From Gigaspora margarita (lineage: Eukaryota; Glomeromycota; Glomeromycetes; Diversisporales; Gigasporaceae): a stretch of 64,000 nt of DNA. The notes below the pieces were generated by a model. That model was not told the origin of the DNA and searched no databases. It worked only from the letters and a program-made list of their open reading frames with translations. This document shows, in pieces, positions 1-10,208 of this stretch. Position 1 is the first letter of the stretch; every line of letters starts with the position of its first letter. A program made the position numbers and the translations under genes. The stretch is taken from contig WTPW01000028.1 in assembly GCA_009809945.1 (NCBI GenBank), positions 205,688 to 269,687 of the forward strand, written 5' to 3'.

Positions 1-607
1 ATCCTGGAACCCTAGCGCACCAATAGCAAGTCTCACCTTCATGTAACGGTACATGTGCGTGAAGATCAAAACAAATCGATCGCTTTTTCAAAAATCGCTT
101 ATTTCCCTAAGATTTGCATAAGAAATCATCTTTGCGCCCTAACAAAAAAAATTCCTTGAACAATTTTACTATATGTCTTGCTAACATCAAGCCCTATAAA
201 CGAACTTGAAATTTTTTGCCCATAGTCACGTAATAGTGAAATTTTGACGGCAATCCTGGGGAAGATATGGCATCAAAAATAAACGTCCTTAAATAATTAT
301 TTATAAGGTCTTTTATCTTTATCTACATCATTGACGATTTGCTAGACATAAAAATAAACATTTACGGAAAATTCAATTATAAAAATTCAGAAAGACATTC
401 ATTTGACAACGCAATCAATTTTGAAAAGATCATGATAATACCACTTTTTTAACGTTTACAAAGATTTATTAAAAAATTTTAAAAAAAAAGATTTTGTTAT
501 TATAAAGTTCCTAACATATTTAAATTAAATATACATGATATTATAATGCAATAAAAAAGATTATTTAATATCTGATATGCCCGGTTACTGGTTACCGCAT
601 TATTTTA

Positions 608-2696
608 TTATGCTTTTTTTGCCTTTAAACGTTTTTGAGAATTTATATTCTGATTTCTAATAAAATTAATATAAAAGTATCTAGCAATTTTGAATAAAGT
701 AAAAACAAACCCACCACTTAACGCCAAAAATAAAATAACAGCGGCACCATAAACATCTAAATATCTTCCTCTAATAAAACCCATTCTCGTATCAGGAGTA
801 ATCCAATCTCTTAATAAATTTTCATTATTAACTTTAAATCCAGCAATTTCATCTTTAATTCCTTCATATTTTTCAGTATTCATAACTATTTCAATTAAAT
901 CAGCAGCTCTAAATTTTCTTTTACTATTAACTTTAGCCAAAAATTGTAATCTTTCCGCATTCATTTTAAAACTTTCTTCATTTAATAATCTTTCAACTTT
1001 TAATACAATATCATCAACTTTTAAATTATATTGTGAAAGTTTCAAAGCCATACCAGCCAATTCTAACATTTCAGAATTTCTAGGTTGATCACCAAATATA
1101 GGAAGTACTAACATTGGAGTTGCCGTATACATAGCTTCATGACTACTACCCGCACCACCATGACTTAAAAATAATTTTGTATTTTCATGAGATANTATAG
1201 CAAATTGAGGAGAGAAATTAGAGACATGAATATGAGGATGTTCATTATTTAATACAGCAACTAATGGAGTACTTGAATTAGCTAATTTAAGAGATTCNGA
1301 GGTATTANTTCTTNCAGTAGACCATATTACACCATCAATAACATTTTGATCGATTAATTTAAGAAAAGAATTTAAAATGGTGATAACGTTTTGAGGAGAT
1401 ATGGCTACGTGAGTTCCAAGAGCAAAGTATATAGTTCGAGGATGATCAGCAAGAAATGATTCAAGAACTGGAGTTAGACTTGGAAAAGTGTCAGGCATNA
1501 CAGGACCAATATCTTGANNGAGTGGNGAATTANCAGCTGGTATCTGTATAATAATTATAATAATTTATAATAATTTATAATAATTTATAATATTTAGTAA
1601 GGAAATGTGTAAAAATTTAATTTTTTTAATAAATAATAAATAATTGACCAAGAATTAAATAATACTTACATCAAAACCAAAGAAATTATTTGACAACATT
1701 AAAAGATTTGATACTCTCCCATTTATATCCCAAGATGGATCTATGCCTACGCTTGCTCTTTGAGCGTTAATNTCTCTTAAAATGTCTATTNAATTCCAAG
1801 CTTGTTTTAAAGGTACTATGATCGTACATCTAAATCTGTTATAAAATGATTCATTTTCCATATTCACATGACATCCAAATAACGGATCTGATTTATATAC
1901 CGGACGAGTTACTAATAAAAGAGAAATTTTATTTTACTTATATATACTTTTTATAGGATAGAAAGGATATTTTTAGATTAAATAAAATTGGTGAAATTTT
2001 AGTATACACTTACTAGAAGCTAAATCCGAGGCAATTCCAACAGCTGGTTTTCCCAGTTTCCAAGCGAGGTCAAAGCACGGATAGTTTATTAAATAATCAC
2101 AAAAGAATAAATCAACGTTGATATCTTTAGCAATTTGTTTATAGATATTATAATAAGGTACGTAAGAATTAACACCAATTTTTCTGACAACGGATGATAN
2201 CTTGTTTGGATCATTANCCATCATTGCATTTATCATTNTTGTTGGACGNAAATNCTCATTATCAAAAATAATTTGTGGAATTGAACGATAATTGGTTGAT
2301 CGTGCTGTATAGTTTCCTGGAGATATTAATGTTACCTAGAAATCGAAAAAAAATAATATATAATAAAAAAAAAAAAAATTAAGCATAAATTGTATAAATT
2401 ATATAAATTAATTGTATAAAATTTAAATTAGATAATAAAAAAATAAAATCATAAAAATAAAATCATACATTATATCCTCGATCCATTAAAATATTCATAA
2501 TTTCCAACATTTGAGGAAGATGAGATCCTCCGATCATTGAGGTAGCGAGTATATTCTTGGGTATATTACTTCTGTCTATCGACAAATCTCGTTTAATCAA
2601 CTGCGCAGATCCAAGAGATTGATTTATAAAAAAAGTAAAAAATATGGCAAAATGCCAAAGATTAAGTAAGAGCGAAAATAAATTGTTTAGATGCAT
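608..2696 (-). CDS. UDP-glycosyltransferase (GT1 family), copy 1, four exons
   Basis: This is a membrane-anchored UDP-sugar transferase, expected to move a sugar from a UDP donor to a lipid or other small acceptor in the ER lumen; the acceptor cannot be read from sequence. Exons on the minus strand are 2696-2469, 2335-2014, 1911-1670 and 1543-608. All introns are GT-AG (GTATGA, GTAAGT and GTAAGT donors) and phases 0, 1 and 0 agree across junctions. The product is about 575 residues. The N terminus is a signal peptide (hydrophobic FSLLLNLWHFAIFFTFF, likely cut after GSA). Exon 1 ends in DRGYN and joins VTLISPGNY. The C-terminal half has the GT1 signature HGGAGSSHEAMYTATP followed by PIFGDQPRNSEML. 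A transmembrane helix (about AAVILFLALSGGFVFTLF) and a basic tail ending KAKKA fit type I topology with a KxKxx ER-retrieval signal. Several bases are N. Near 1517-1519 the frame needs one more base beside an NN pair, probably a sequencing fault rather than a real break. Confidence 0.85.
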
Positions 2697-2754
2697 TATT
2701 TTTTCTTTAATGAATTTTTTGTTAAGTTTTGAATTTTGACTTTTAGCAAGAGAA

Positions 2755-2762
2755 TATTTATA
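2755..2762 (-). promoter_or_regulatory. Candidate TATA box of the UGT gene, copy 1
   Basis: TATAAATA on the minus strand, about 60 bases upstream of the start codon at 2696. It is kept in copy 2 at nearly the same distance. In such AT-rich sequence a chance match is quite possible. Confidence 0.35.
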
Positions 2763-4480
2763 GATTTTTCAGTCTAAATTTTGATCACGTATTGATTACG
2801 TATCGGCATGTATGGATAAAAAAACTGCCGGTTTTACCGATGTATTATGATAAAACCCAACAGCAGTTTTGATTATTAATCATTAAATCAATAACCATAA
2901 TAAATGAAATCATCATAAATTGCAATTTACCTGGTTTCCTACATCCCGAATTCCGAGAGCGTTGGAATGTGGATAATAGTAAAATTCAGCCGATTAACTA
3001 TTAATCATGTAAAATATATACGTAAATTTAATGTAAAAAGGCGTAATAATTTTTTTAAAAAAAGACTACGAGTTCATTTTGATGTAAACTATAAAAATTC
3101 AACGCATACAGCAATTTTTTAAACTGAGGTCATGTGTCAATTAACTAAATTTTAAAATATATTACAGTGCTTTTCAAATTAATGTGGTCAGCAAATTCGT
3201 ATATCGATATATTTGTTCATGATTTCCATATTTTACATTTCTCATAGTTGCCCTCAAAATGCGCAACTCATTCTTCCTACCTGCCTTGTTTGTAGATCTG
3301 AACCGGTTTTACGTATCTGATTTAACATATTAAGAACGGTAATTTTCATTTGATTAATAATCAATACTTTATTTAGGAAATAAATTTTAAAAAATTATTT
3401 ACTATTTATGTAAAGTACATATGTGAAGTGCAGCGGTGTTGTGAAGCCGACATTACATAGGATTAGGATTAGCTTTGATTAGTTGCATGGTAGATATTTT
3501 AATTAATTGTCACTTGGCGTGATATCGGCTAAATGAGCTGTCAGTGAAATAAGACGCGCAGAATTCAAAAAACCTTAACGCTAATCAAATGTACGTACAT
3601 ACGTGGCATACTTGTGCTACGAGCAGAGTTTTTTTTCGATTTTTTAACAGCTCCTTGCGTAGAATAATTAAGGATGAAAGAACAGCTTTTTATGGTTTTT
3701 TTTTGACATTGATGCTGAGATTAAAAATTCGATTGAAGCTAGAACTGCCCAATTACAATAAACTATGCATTTTTTATTTGGTATGTTTTTCTCCAAACTT
3801 TAATAAACAGCAACGAGTTTTTTTTTACTCGATCATTATCCAAACGCACACGAATTTCTGTTAATGTAAGTTTTCCACGAAGCATAGTTGTTATTAAAAT
3901 TTATTTATTTAATTAAAAATAGAAAATTTTACATTTAAATTAAAATAAATAAATAATAAATACGTATACATTATAATTGTTACGTCATAATGTATTAAAA
4001 TCATTTTTAAAATCAGTTTTAAATCATACAATCATGTTTTTAAGATCACATTTTTAAACATTTTCCATCCCTAAGAATAATACGCTAAAAAGAATTTATA
4101 GTACTTATATCTATGCTTAAATTTGTTAACTGGTTGCGAAAATACAAGGATCTGTTTCTCAAAACAGCCGGACGTGTTTATAATATCTTTATATCTAAGA
4201 TTAGCGTAAAATCCAAAAAAAAATTTATACACATTAAACTCATTAAGTTACACAACCAATATGCAAATTTGATTGATGTACTTAAAATAGCTGGCCAATC
4301 ATATTGGTTGTGTAACTTCACGTGTATTAAAATGGGATAAAATTGTTGTATAATGCAAATTCAGTAAAAATTGCGATTTATTGTTTTCTTTTCGAAATTT
4401 TATAGGGTCCCTGGTGTCCGTAGACTGGGCGATAGATTTCGAGTATGAATATGTAAAAAAAAACAAATATTATGGTGATC

Positions 4481-4582
4481 GCTGGCATAGTTTAGTAGGT
4501 AGAGCGGGGCCCTCAAGTATGATTCTGTTACTAGTTAGATTGCCCATTATTGAGGGATTTCCCGTTCAATTCCAACACACCG
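4481..4582 (+). other. tRNA-like stretch with A and B boxes (possible SINE head), copy 1
   Basis: The stretch begins GCTGGCATAGTTTAGTAGG, close to the 5' part of a tRNA. An A box (TAGTTTAGTAGG, 4488-4499) and a B box (GTTCAATTC, 4564-4572) match the Pol III internal promoter consensus. The spacing of about 65 bases is long, and no clean acceptor stem closes, so it is not a working tRNA. Two more copies occur at 9622-9722 and 56664-56765, so it belongs to a repeat. Confidence 0.4.
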
Positions 4583-4655
4583 ACTAAATATGATTTAGAT
4601 AAAACATGTCATGTGATCATCACATCATATATCAATTTTTTTTATTATATGGTGC

Positions 4656-5254
4656 TAGAGCGTCCAGGATTATGATCCGGGATAATATCCGCATAATTCA
4701 CCTTATAGCACATAAAATATGCATTTCGCATAATTTAAAGAAATTCGCATAATCTCGCATAATTTATCCATTCGCTCGTATAAAGAAGGTTCTATTGGCC
4801 AAATGACGTTACACAGATTAAGTTACACAGAATGTGTTATCAAGTCGGCCTATATTATACTCTAACGTTGGCTAATTCCGAGTAGGATCATGTCAATAAT
4901 GCTGGCTAAACTATCATAGTATCTACACTTTAAAATTAATAGATCCGAATGCAGTAACAATTATTTATTATACCAGAACTTTTATAGCATTGGTATAACG
5001 ATTATATGCCAACACACTATTGGTTGTACGTAACATACGTACATACATGCTTGTAATTTTGACATGGGCAAAAATTAGAACACTAAACTTCTAGTAAAAT
5101 TCTGTGCTTTTAGATTAGGGATAAAATCTTGCAATTAGGTTAGAGTTCGAAAATATTATTTGTATAAATAACAGTAAAACAGTTTCATAGACTAAATTTT
5201 TGGTTATAAACGGATCTTGATATTTGGGCAGCAAAATTTTTTAACCCTAATCCT
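4656..5254 (+). mobile_element. hAT-like MITE, family A, right end missing
   Basis: Same element as the intact copy at 56839-57517, with the same left flank TATGGTGC (4648-4655). It has the terminal TAGAGCGTCCAGG and many repeats of the word CGCATAATT. The match stops at an N at 5255, so the right terminal repeat and right target duplication are absent here. Confidence 0.7.
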
Positions 5255-5255
5255 N

Positions 5256-5282
<27 letters not shown>
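5255..5282. other. Suspected assembly junction (N plus poly-T)
   Basis: A single N followed by about 27 T, exactly where similarity to copy 2 ends inside a MITE. Copy 2 carries on into the rest of the element. This looks like a scaffold join or a misassembly rather than biology. Confidence 0.55.
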
Positions 5283-5288
<6 letters not shown>

Positions 5289-5955
5289 CATTGACGCTGA
5301 GATTAAAAATGATTGAAGCTAGAACTGCCCTTATGAGCAGTTTATAATTACAATAAACTATGCAATTTTTATTTGGTATGTTTTTCTACAAAGTTTTTCT
5401 ACAAACTTTGATAAACAGCAACGAGTTTTTTTTTTTACTCAATTATTATCCAAACGCACACAAATTTCTGTTAATGTAAGTCTTCCACGAAGCATAATTG
5501 TTTTTAAAATTTATTTGTTTAATTAAAAATAGAAAATTTTTTACATTTAAATTAAAATAAATAATAAATAAATACGATACATTATAATTGTTACGTCATA
5601 ATGTATTAAAAGCATTTTTAAAATCAGTTTTAAATCATACAATCAGGTTTTTTAAGATCACATTTTTAAACATTTTCCATCCCTAAGAATAATGAATTTA
5701 TAGTACTTATATCTATGCTTAAATTTGTTAACTGGTTGCGAAAATACAAAGATGTGTTTCTCAAAACAGCCGGACGTGTTTATAATATCTTTATATCTAA
5801 GATTAGCGTAAAAATCAAAAAAAAATATTTATACACATTAACTCATTAAGTTACACAAAAATATGCAAATTCGATTGATGTACTTAAAATAGCTGGCCAA
5901 TCATATTTGTTGTGTAACTTTACGTGTATTAAAATGGGATAAAATTGTTGTATAA

Positions 5956-8900
5956 CAGTCACACTATTTGTCACATCCAAAAATTTATCATATGATTTTC
6001 ATAAATTACACAAATCGACGAATTTACATTTTTGAAAATTTCACCACTACCTTCGTTTAAACAAACAATGCCTCTTAAGACAAACCTGTAGCTGAAGTTT
6101 TTGCGAATCAGAAAATATGAAAAATATAAAAAATAAGCTGTTCCGTTTAAAGTAATATGGCTTCGAAAGTATGCAATTATTTTACTTTCTTTCGCTTGAT
6201 CTTTCTCCAGTTTGCAAATACCTGGTATAAAAAGTAGATCGTTAGATGCGCCGAAGTGAGAGCTTTCGCCAAAATGCATCTGTGAAGGGCTGGTGCATTA
6301 TGAAAGTAATGATGAAAATCGGGAAAAACTGTTTCACGAATAGGTAGATCATATTAATTCGACGCTTTTTTTTTATATAATTTGCTTATTTATGTGTATT
6401 GTAATTTTTATTAGGGGTTTGAAACGCGACATAATGCATAGTGTGCAGTAGAACATGACCTTTAGACTTACAAACCAAATGGAAGATGTCCAATGTAAGT
6501 ATATTTAATTGTTTTTGCATAGAGCCTCCGCAATTAAAATTTAAATAATTTAATATTATTGCAAAGTGCTTTTGCTAGTATACTCATCCCTGGTAATAAC
6601 AAATTTCTATTTTATTATAGATTAACGTTTATATTATATCTTTAGAACAGGAAAACAAGAAAAATAAATCATGAGGATGTGGTTATTATGGCGAAGATGG
6701 ATATTCTTTTCGTTCAGGAAGTGACGAGCCATATTACTGGTGATATAATTGGATGCTATCTAAATTTTAGAAATGAGATAGTATTTTTATTAGGGCTGTT
6801 AATCGGTCCGTCCGGTCTGTCCCGGTTAAATGACCGCACGGTCTTTTAAAAAACCGGACCGGACGCGGTCCGGGACCGAAATAGGACCGAATAGAGCTAG
6901 ACCGGACGGACCGATGATCAATATTACTTTTTTGATATAACGGTGAAATGTTTGTCAGTATAAAGAATTACAATAAGCTTTTCAAATTAATAATATTTGC
7001 TTATATGATATTAATACGTTTGATAATTTTTAGTTATACATAAATTATGGATTAGAAAATAATATAGTATATTAATATAGCAAAATAACTCATTTAATTA
7101 GCTTGTAAATATGAACATTATAGTTAAAATCAGTTCCTTTGCAGGGACAATCACGCACGAATAGCACGTACATACGTAAAAAGTCATACCAAACCAGTTT
7201 AACATAAAAAGCAAATCCGGAACATCGCATTCCACAACGTCATGTGAAAACACAACCAATCAAAGAACCGTATTTGCTCACACCATTTCACTCTTCAGAT
7301 AACCATGCACTTCGTTGCACTCCGCTCCTGGTACAGGTAAATCTGGAAACAAATTAGGGGAAAAAGCATGTGCAAATTAGGAAAAAAATCGAGCCACATA
7401 TGGGTGGAAAAGCCCATACGCAATTTCTAATTATATATATACGTATTATAAATGCGATAACAATTAGTTATAGTTACATTCTGTATAAAAAACCAGTTTA
7501 TAAAAATTAAATATAGAAAAAGCAAATCATATGACATATTTAAAAAAGAAACATCCAATCAAAAGCACGGATTTGTACAGAAACACTTCACATGCCGCTT
7601 AACCATGCACTCCGTTCCTGGTATTTTAGTCGAATACAAATTATAATTTTTATCATTAAAAATTCTCGGCTAAATTAATCATTAGCTTGTTTCAAACTTG
7701 TGTTCCAAAATAATGCCCATAGGCGTTATTTCGCACAAATACAATGCAAAGTGTAAATCAACTGATCACGCCATTGCTGTCATTAATAAATTTCTCTATT
7801 TTATTAACATTAACAACAGCCCGTTCACATTATGCATTAAACGTGGTTTAATCTTGTTTAACAAACTAGGGGGTTTGTAATTGAATTTTAACCAAAAACA
7901 ACATTTTATAGTTGTTTCAAATGCGTATTATCAAGATAATATTTAGTTTATTTGATATTTACTATTAGGACCGACGGTCCTTTCGGTCTGTCCTAAAAAG
8001 GACTGGACCGGCCCGGTCCCTGGACGGACCGAAGGACCGTCGGTCCGGACCGGACCGATTAACAGCCCTAATTTTTATACTAAAAATAGAATTAACTTAG
8101 TAACCAACATTTAGAATTACTAAGTTATATTAATAGACAGAAATTTAATATTTTAAGAAATTGCTAATGTTTACAAAACCGACCGCGCCCGTTATGAAGC
8201 GGCAGCACAAGAATGGACGTGCAAGTATGCTAGTAAGTAGATAATTTTTTTTGTACATGTTTGCTTTTTCTTGCTATTTTACCTCTAACAGTTTTTTTAT
8301 TACGATTTAATTTAAATTTCATTTAAACCATATTAGTGTAATACAGTATGGGGCCAAAGGATTGCAATACAAAAAGTCAGTTACCAAATTTAATAAGTAC
8401 TATATCTTGTTAATTAAATAAAAAGGCTACAACAACCTTTAAATTTTGTTGGTCGCATTATTGTATTCGACTGCACTTCTTGAACACCTTTATACTCAAA
8501 TTTATTTATTTAAAAATTTTTATTCTTAAGAATATTTTGAATACAATTATTCTTTAACAAGAACAAATAATATTAACCAATTTTAATATAACATGTTCGA
8601 TTACCGGCACAAAGGCAAAGAACCATCATTTCAATATAGTGATAAAAACCTCTATAATAATACAATATATTATAGCGTATCTTTTATTATAAAATGATAC
8701 CAATTTCGTTTCATTTCCATTTGTTCGCTAAAAACATTACTGCCCTTAACCAAAAAAAAACTAATTCTTGTGCTGAAATAGTTACAGATATATTCGTAAC
8801 ACAAATGTGAAAGCGCAACTATGATTAAGGGTTCGTGATCATTTTGCATCGACCCAAAATAACTCATGTACGTATGTTAGTGGCGCTATGAACCTCATTA

Positions 8901-9489
8901 TCCTAGCAATATAAATAAACAGTCAAAGAATTAAGCATGTGCAAAATGGATACCATATGTTCAAACTAAAAAGAATCTTTATAATAACCAGAAAATTTTA
9001 ACTTTTAGGATGTACTTATCTAAAGTTCCCTGTTTTAGCATGACTGCTACCCTATAATTAATTTATTAGTTTGAGATTTGGGTGTGAAAAACTGAAACAA
9101 TAGTAGTTCTGAATTCTTTTAACGTTCCTTAAAGTTCATAATCTTAACTGAGTATGTGGTTTTTGCTTAAAAAGCTTCAAGGCCAGAAGGTTCGTTGCAT
9201 TGCAAGTACTATAAAGTAGAACGAAAGGCTATTTTTGAGGGCATGATCTTTCTTGGCTTTATTTTTTTCTTGGTTAAAGTTACAAATCAATATAGTATTT
9301 GTATAGCTAAGCAATTGTATCTAGTCTTGTGAGTGCGGTTTCCTTTTAAGAAACCCCTGAAAATAGTGATTAAAAAAGCCTACTGTTGCAATTTACTATT
9401 AAAAGTAGGCCTATCATATGGATGTCGATCACTCAAATTTCATATTAAAAATTTTACCCCAGTGATCTGTGTGACAAATTGTGTGACTG
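5956..9489. mobile_element. 3.5 kb TIR DNA transposon with 4-bp target duplication, family unassigned
   Basis: Ends are inverted repeats: CAGTCACACTATTTGTCACA on the left, and the reverse complement of the right end reads CAGTCACACAATTTGTCACA. The flanks repeat ATAA (5952-5955, 9490-9493), and the empty site at about 4350 has ATAA once. Inside I recognise no transposase. A minus-strand 102-residue frame (5971-6279) and two stretches ending in GTAAGT-type donors (near 6500, and 8167-8232 starting ATG) hint at a decayed spliced gene. A second end fragment of this family is at 59281-59363. A 4-bp duplication does not fit hAT, Tc1 or Harbinger; Sola-, Ginger- or Academ-like elements remain possible. 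About 8079-9330 shows nothing else I can name. Confidence 0.7.
6791..8070. mobile_element. hAT-like non-autonomous element rich in GGACCG words
   Basis: Terminal inverted repeats TAGGGCTGTTAATCGGTCCG / CGGACCGATTAACAGCCCTA, flanked by the perfect 8-bp duplication ATTTTTAT (6783-6790 and 8071-8078), as expected for hAT. The first and last ~120 bases are packed with GGACC, GGTCC and CGGTCC words in both orientations. The AT-rich middle shows no transposase. It sits inside the 3.5 kb TIR element, so it is younger than that insertion. Confidence 0.85.
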
Positions 9490-9785
9490 ATAATGCAAAT
9501 TCAGTAAAAATTGCAATTTATTGCTTTCTAATCTTTTCAAAATTTTATAGGGTCCCTGATGTCCGTAGACTGGGCGGTAGATTATGAGTATGAATATGTA
9601 AAAAAAAAAATTATAATGATTGCTGGCATAGTTTAGTATGTAGAGCGGGGCCATCAAGTATGATTCTGTCACTAGTTAGATTGCTGTTATTGAGGGATTT
9701 CCCATTCAATTCTAACACACCGAAATATGTGATTTAGATAAAACATGTCATGTGATCATCCCATTATATATCAATTTTTTTTGAA

Positions 9786-10151
9786 GTTTACTATTTATCA
9801 CCACTGGTGATCATCACCAGTGGTCAATTTGCCAATTAAAATTCAGGATCAGATGTAATATGTAGATCAATTTTTGTGTAACAAAAACAAAGAATTTTTT
9901 TAAAAAATTGCTAAAATTGCTTCTAACCTAAAATTTTGTCTATGAAACTACTTTTTTTTTATGCAAAAAAAAAATTTCTTGCTAAATTTTACTATATATA
10001 AAGCCTATCCTAATCTCTAACCTTTACCCTTACCATTACCTAACATTAAAAAGATTTAATTTTTATTAAATACAAACTATTTGTTTTGTTTATTTTGTTT
10101 TATACATTGTAGATTACTAGTGATGATCACTAGTGGTGATTTGTAGTAATT
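9786..10151. mobile_element. MITE with TCACCACTGGTGATCA ends
   Basis: Left end has ATCACCACTGGTGATCATC; the reverse complement of the right end has ATCACCACTAGTGATCATC. The ends are themselves small palindromes. The middle carries the module shared with other MITEs here: CAGGATCAGATGTAA, a run like AACAAAAACAAAG, GTCTATGAAACT, and degenerate CCTAACC words. Confidence 0.65.
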
Positions 10152-10208
10152 TTCTTTTTTTTTTATTATTTATAATATATAGTCATAGGATAATCAGACA
10201 TGATCATA

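Larger units (their letters stand above)
1..5254. repeat. Duplicated segment, copy 1
   Basis: This segment matches 51763-57437 in the same orientation, offset by about 51.8 kb in its left part and exactly 52,183 bases in its right part. The part from about 3210 to 5254 looks identical to 55393-57437 wherever I compared it, while the part from 1 to about 3175 shows scattered substitutions and indels. It holds the glycosyltransferase gene, its upstream region, a repeat with a tRNA-like stretch and a truncated hAT-like MITE. Positions 1-600, downstream of the gene, hold no gene; about 90-245 is a relic of the internal module found in several MITEs here. Between 2763 and 4480 I see no gene; the short reading frames there are unsupported. 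Confidence 0.85.
5283..9780 (+). repeat. Third, diverged copy of the 3700-4640 repeat, split by an insertion
   Basis: 5283-5955 aligns with about 3700-4350, and 9490-9780 continues with about 4350-4645, both with scattered changes and small indels. The missing middle is the TIR element at 5956-9489. The uninterrupted copies give the empty-site sequence GTTGTATAATGCAAAT. The right part includes a degraded tRNA-like stretch (9622-9722). Confidence 0.75.

Noticed and set aside
4481-4582. A working tRNA gene
   Set aside because: The A and B boxes match, but the spacing is long, no acceptor stem closes and the stretch is part of a repeat.
3589-4587. Three plus-strand frames (91, 75 and 68 codons) repeated in both duplicated segments
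   Set aside because: Their repetition only reflects the duplication. In the diverged third copy they are not kept, one starts at TTG, and one overlaps the tRNA-like stretch.
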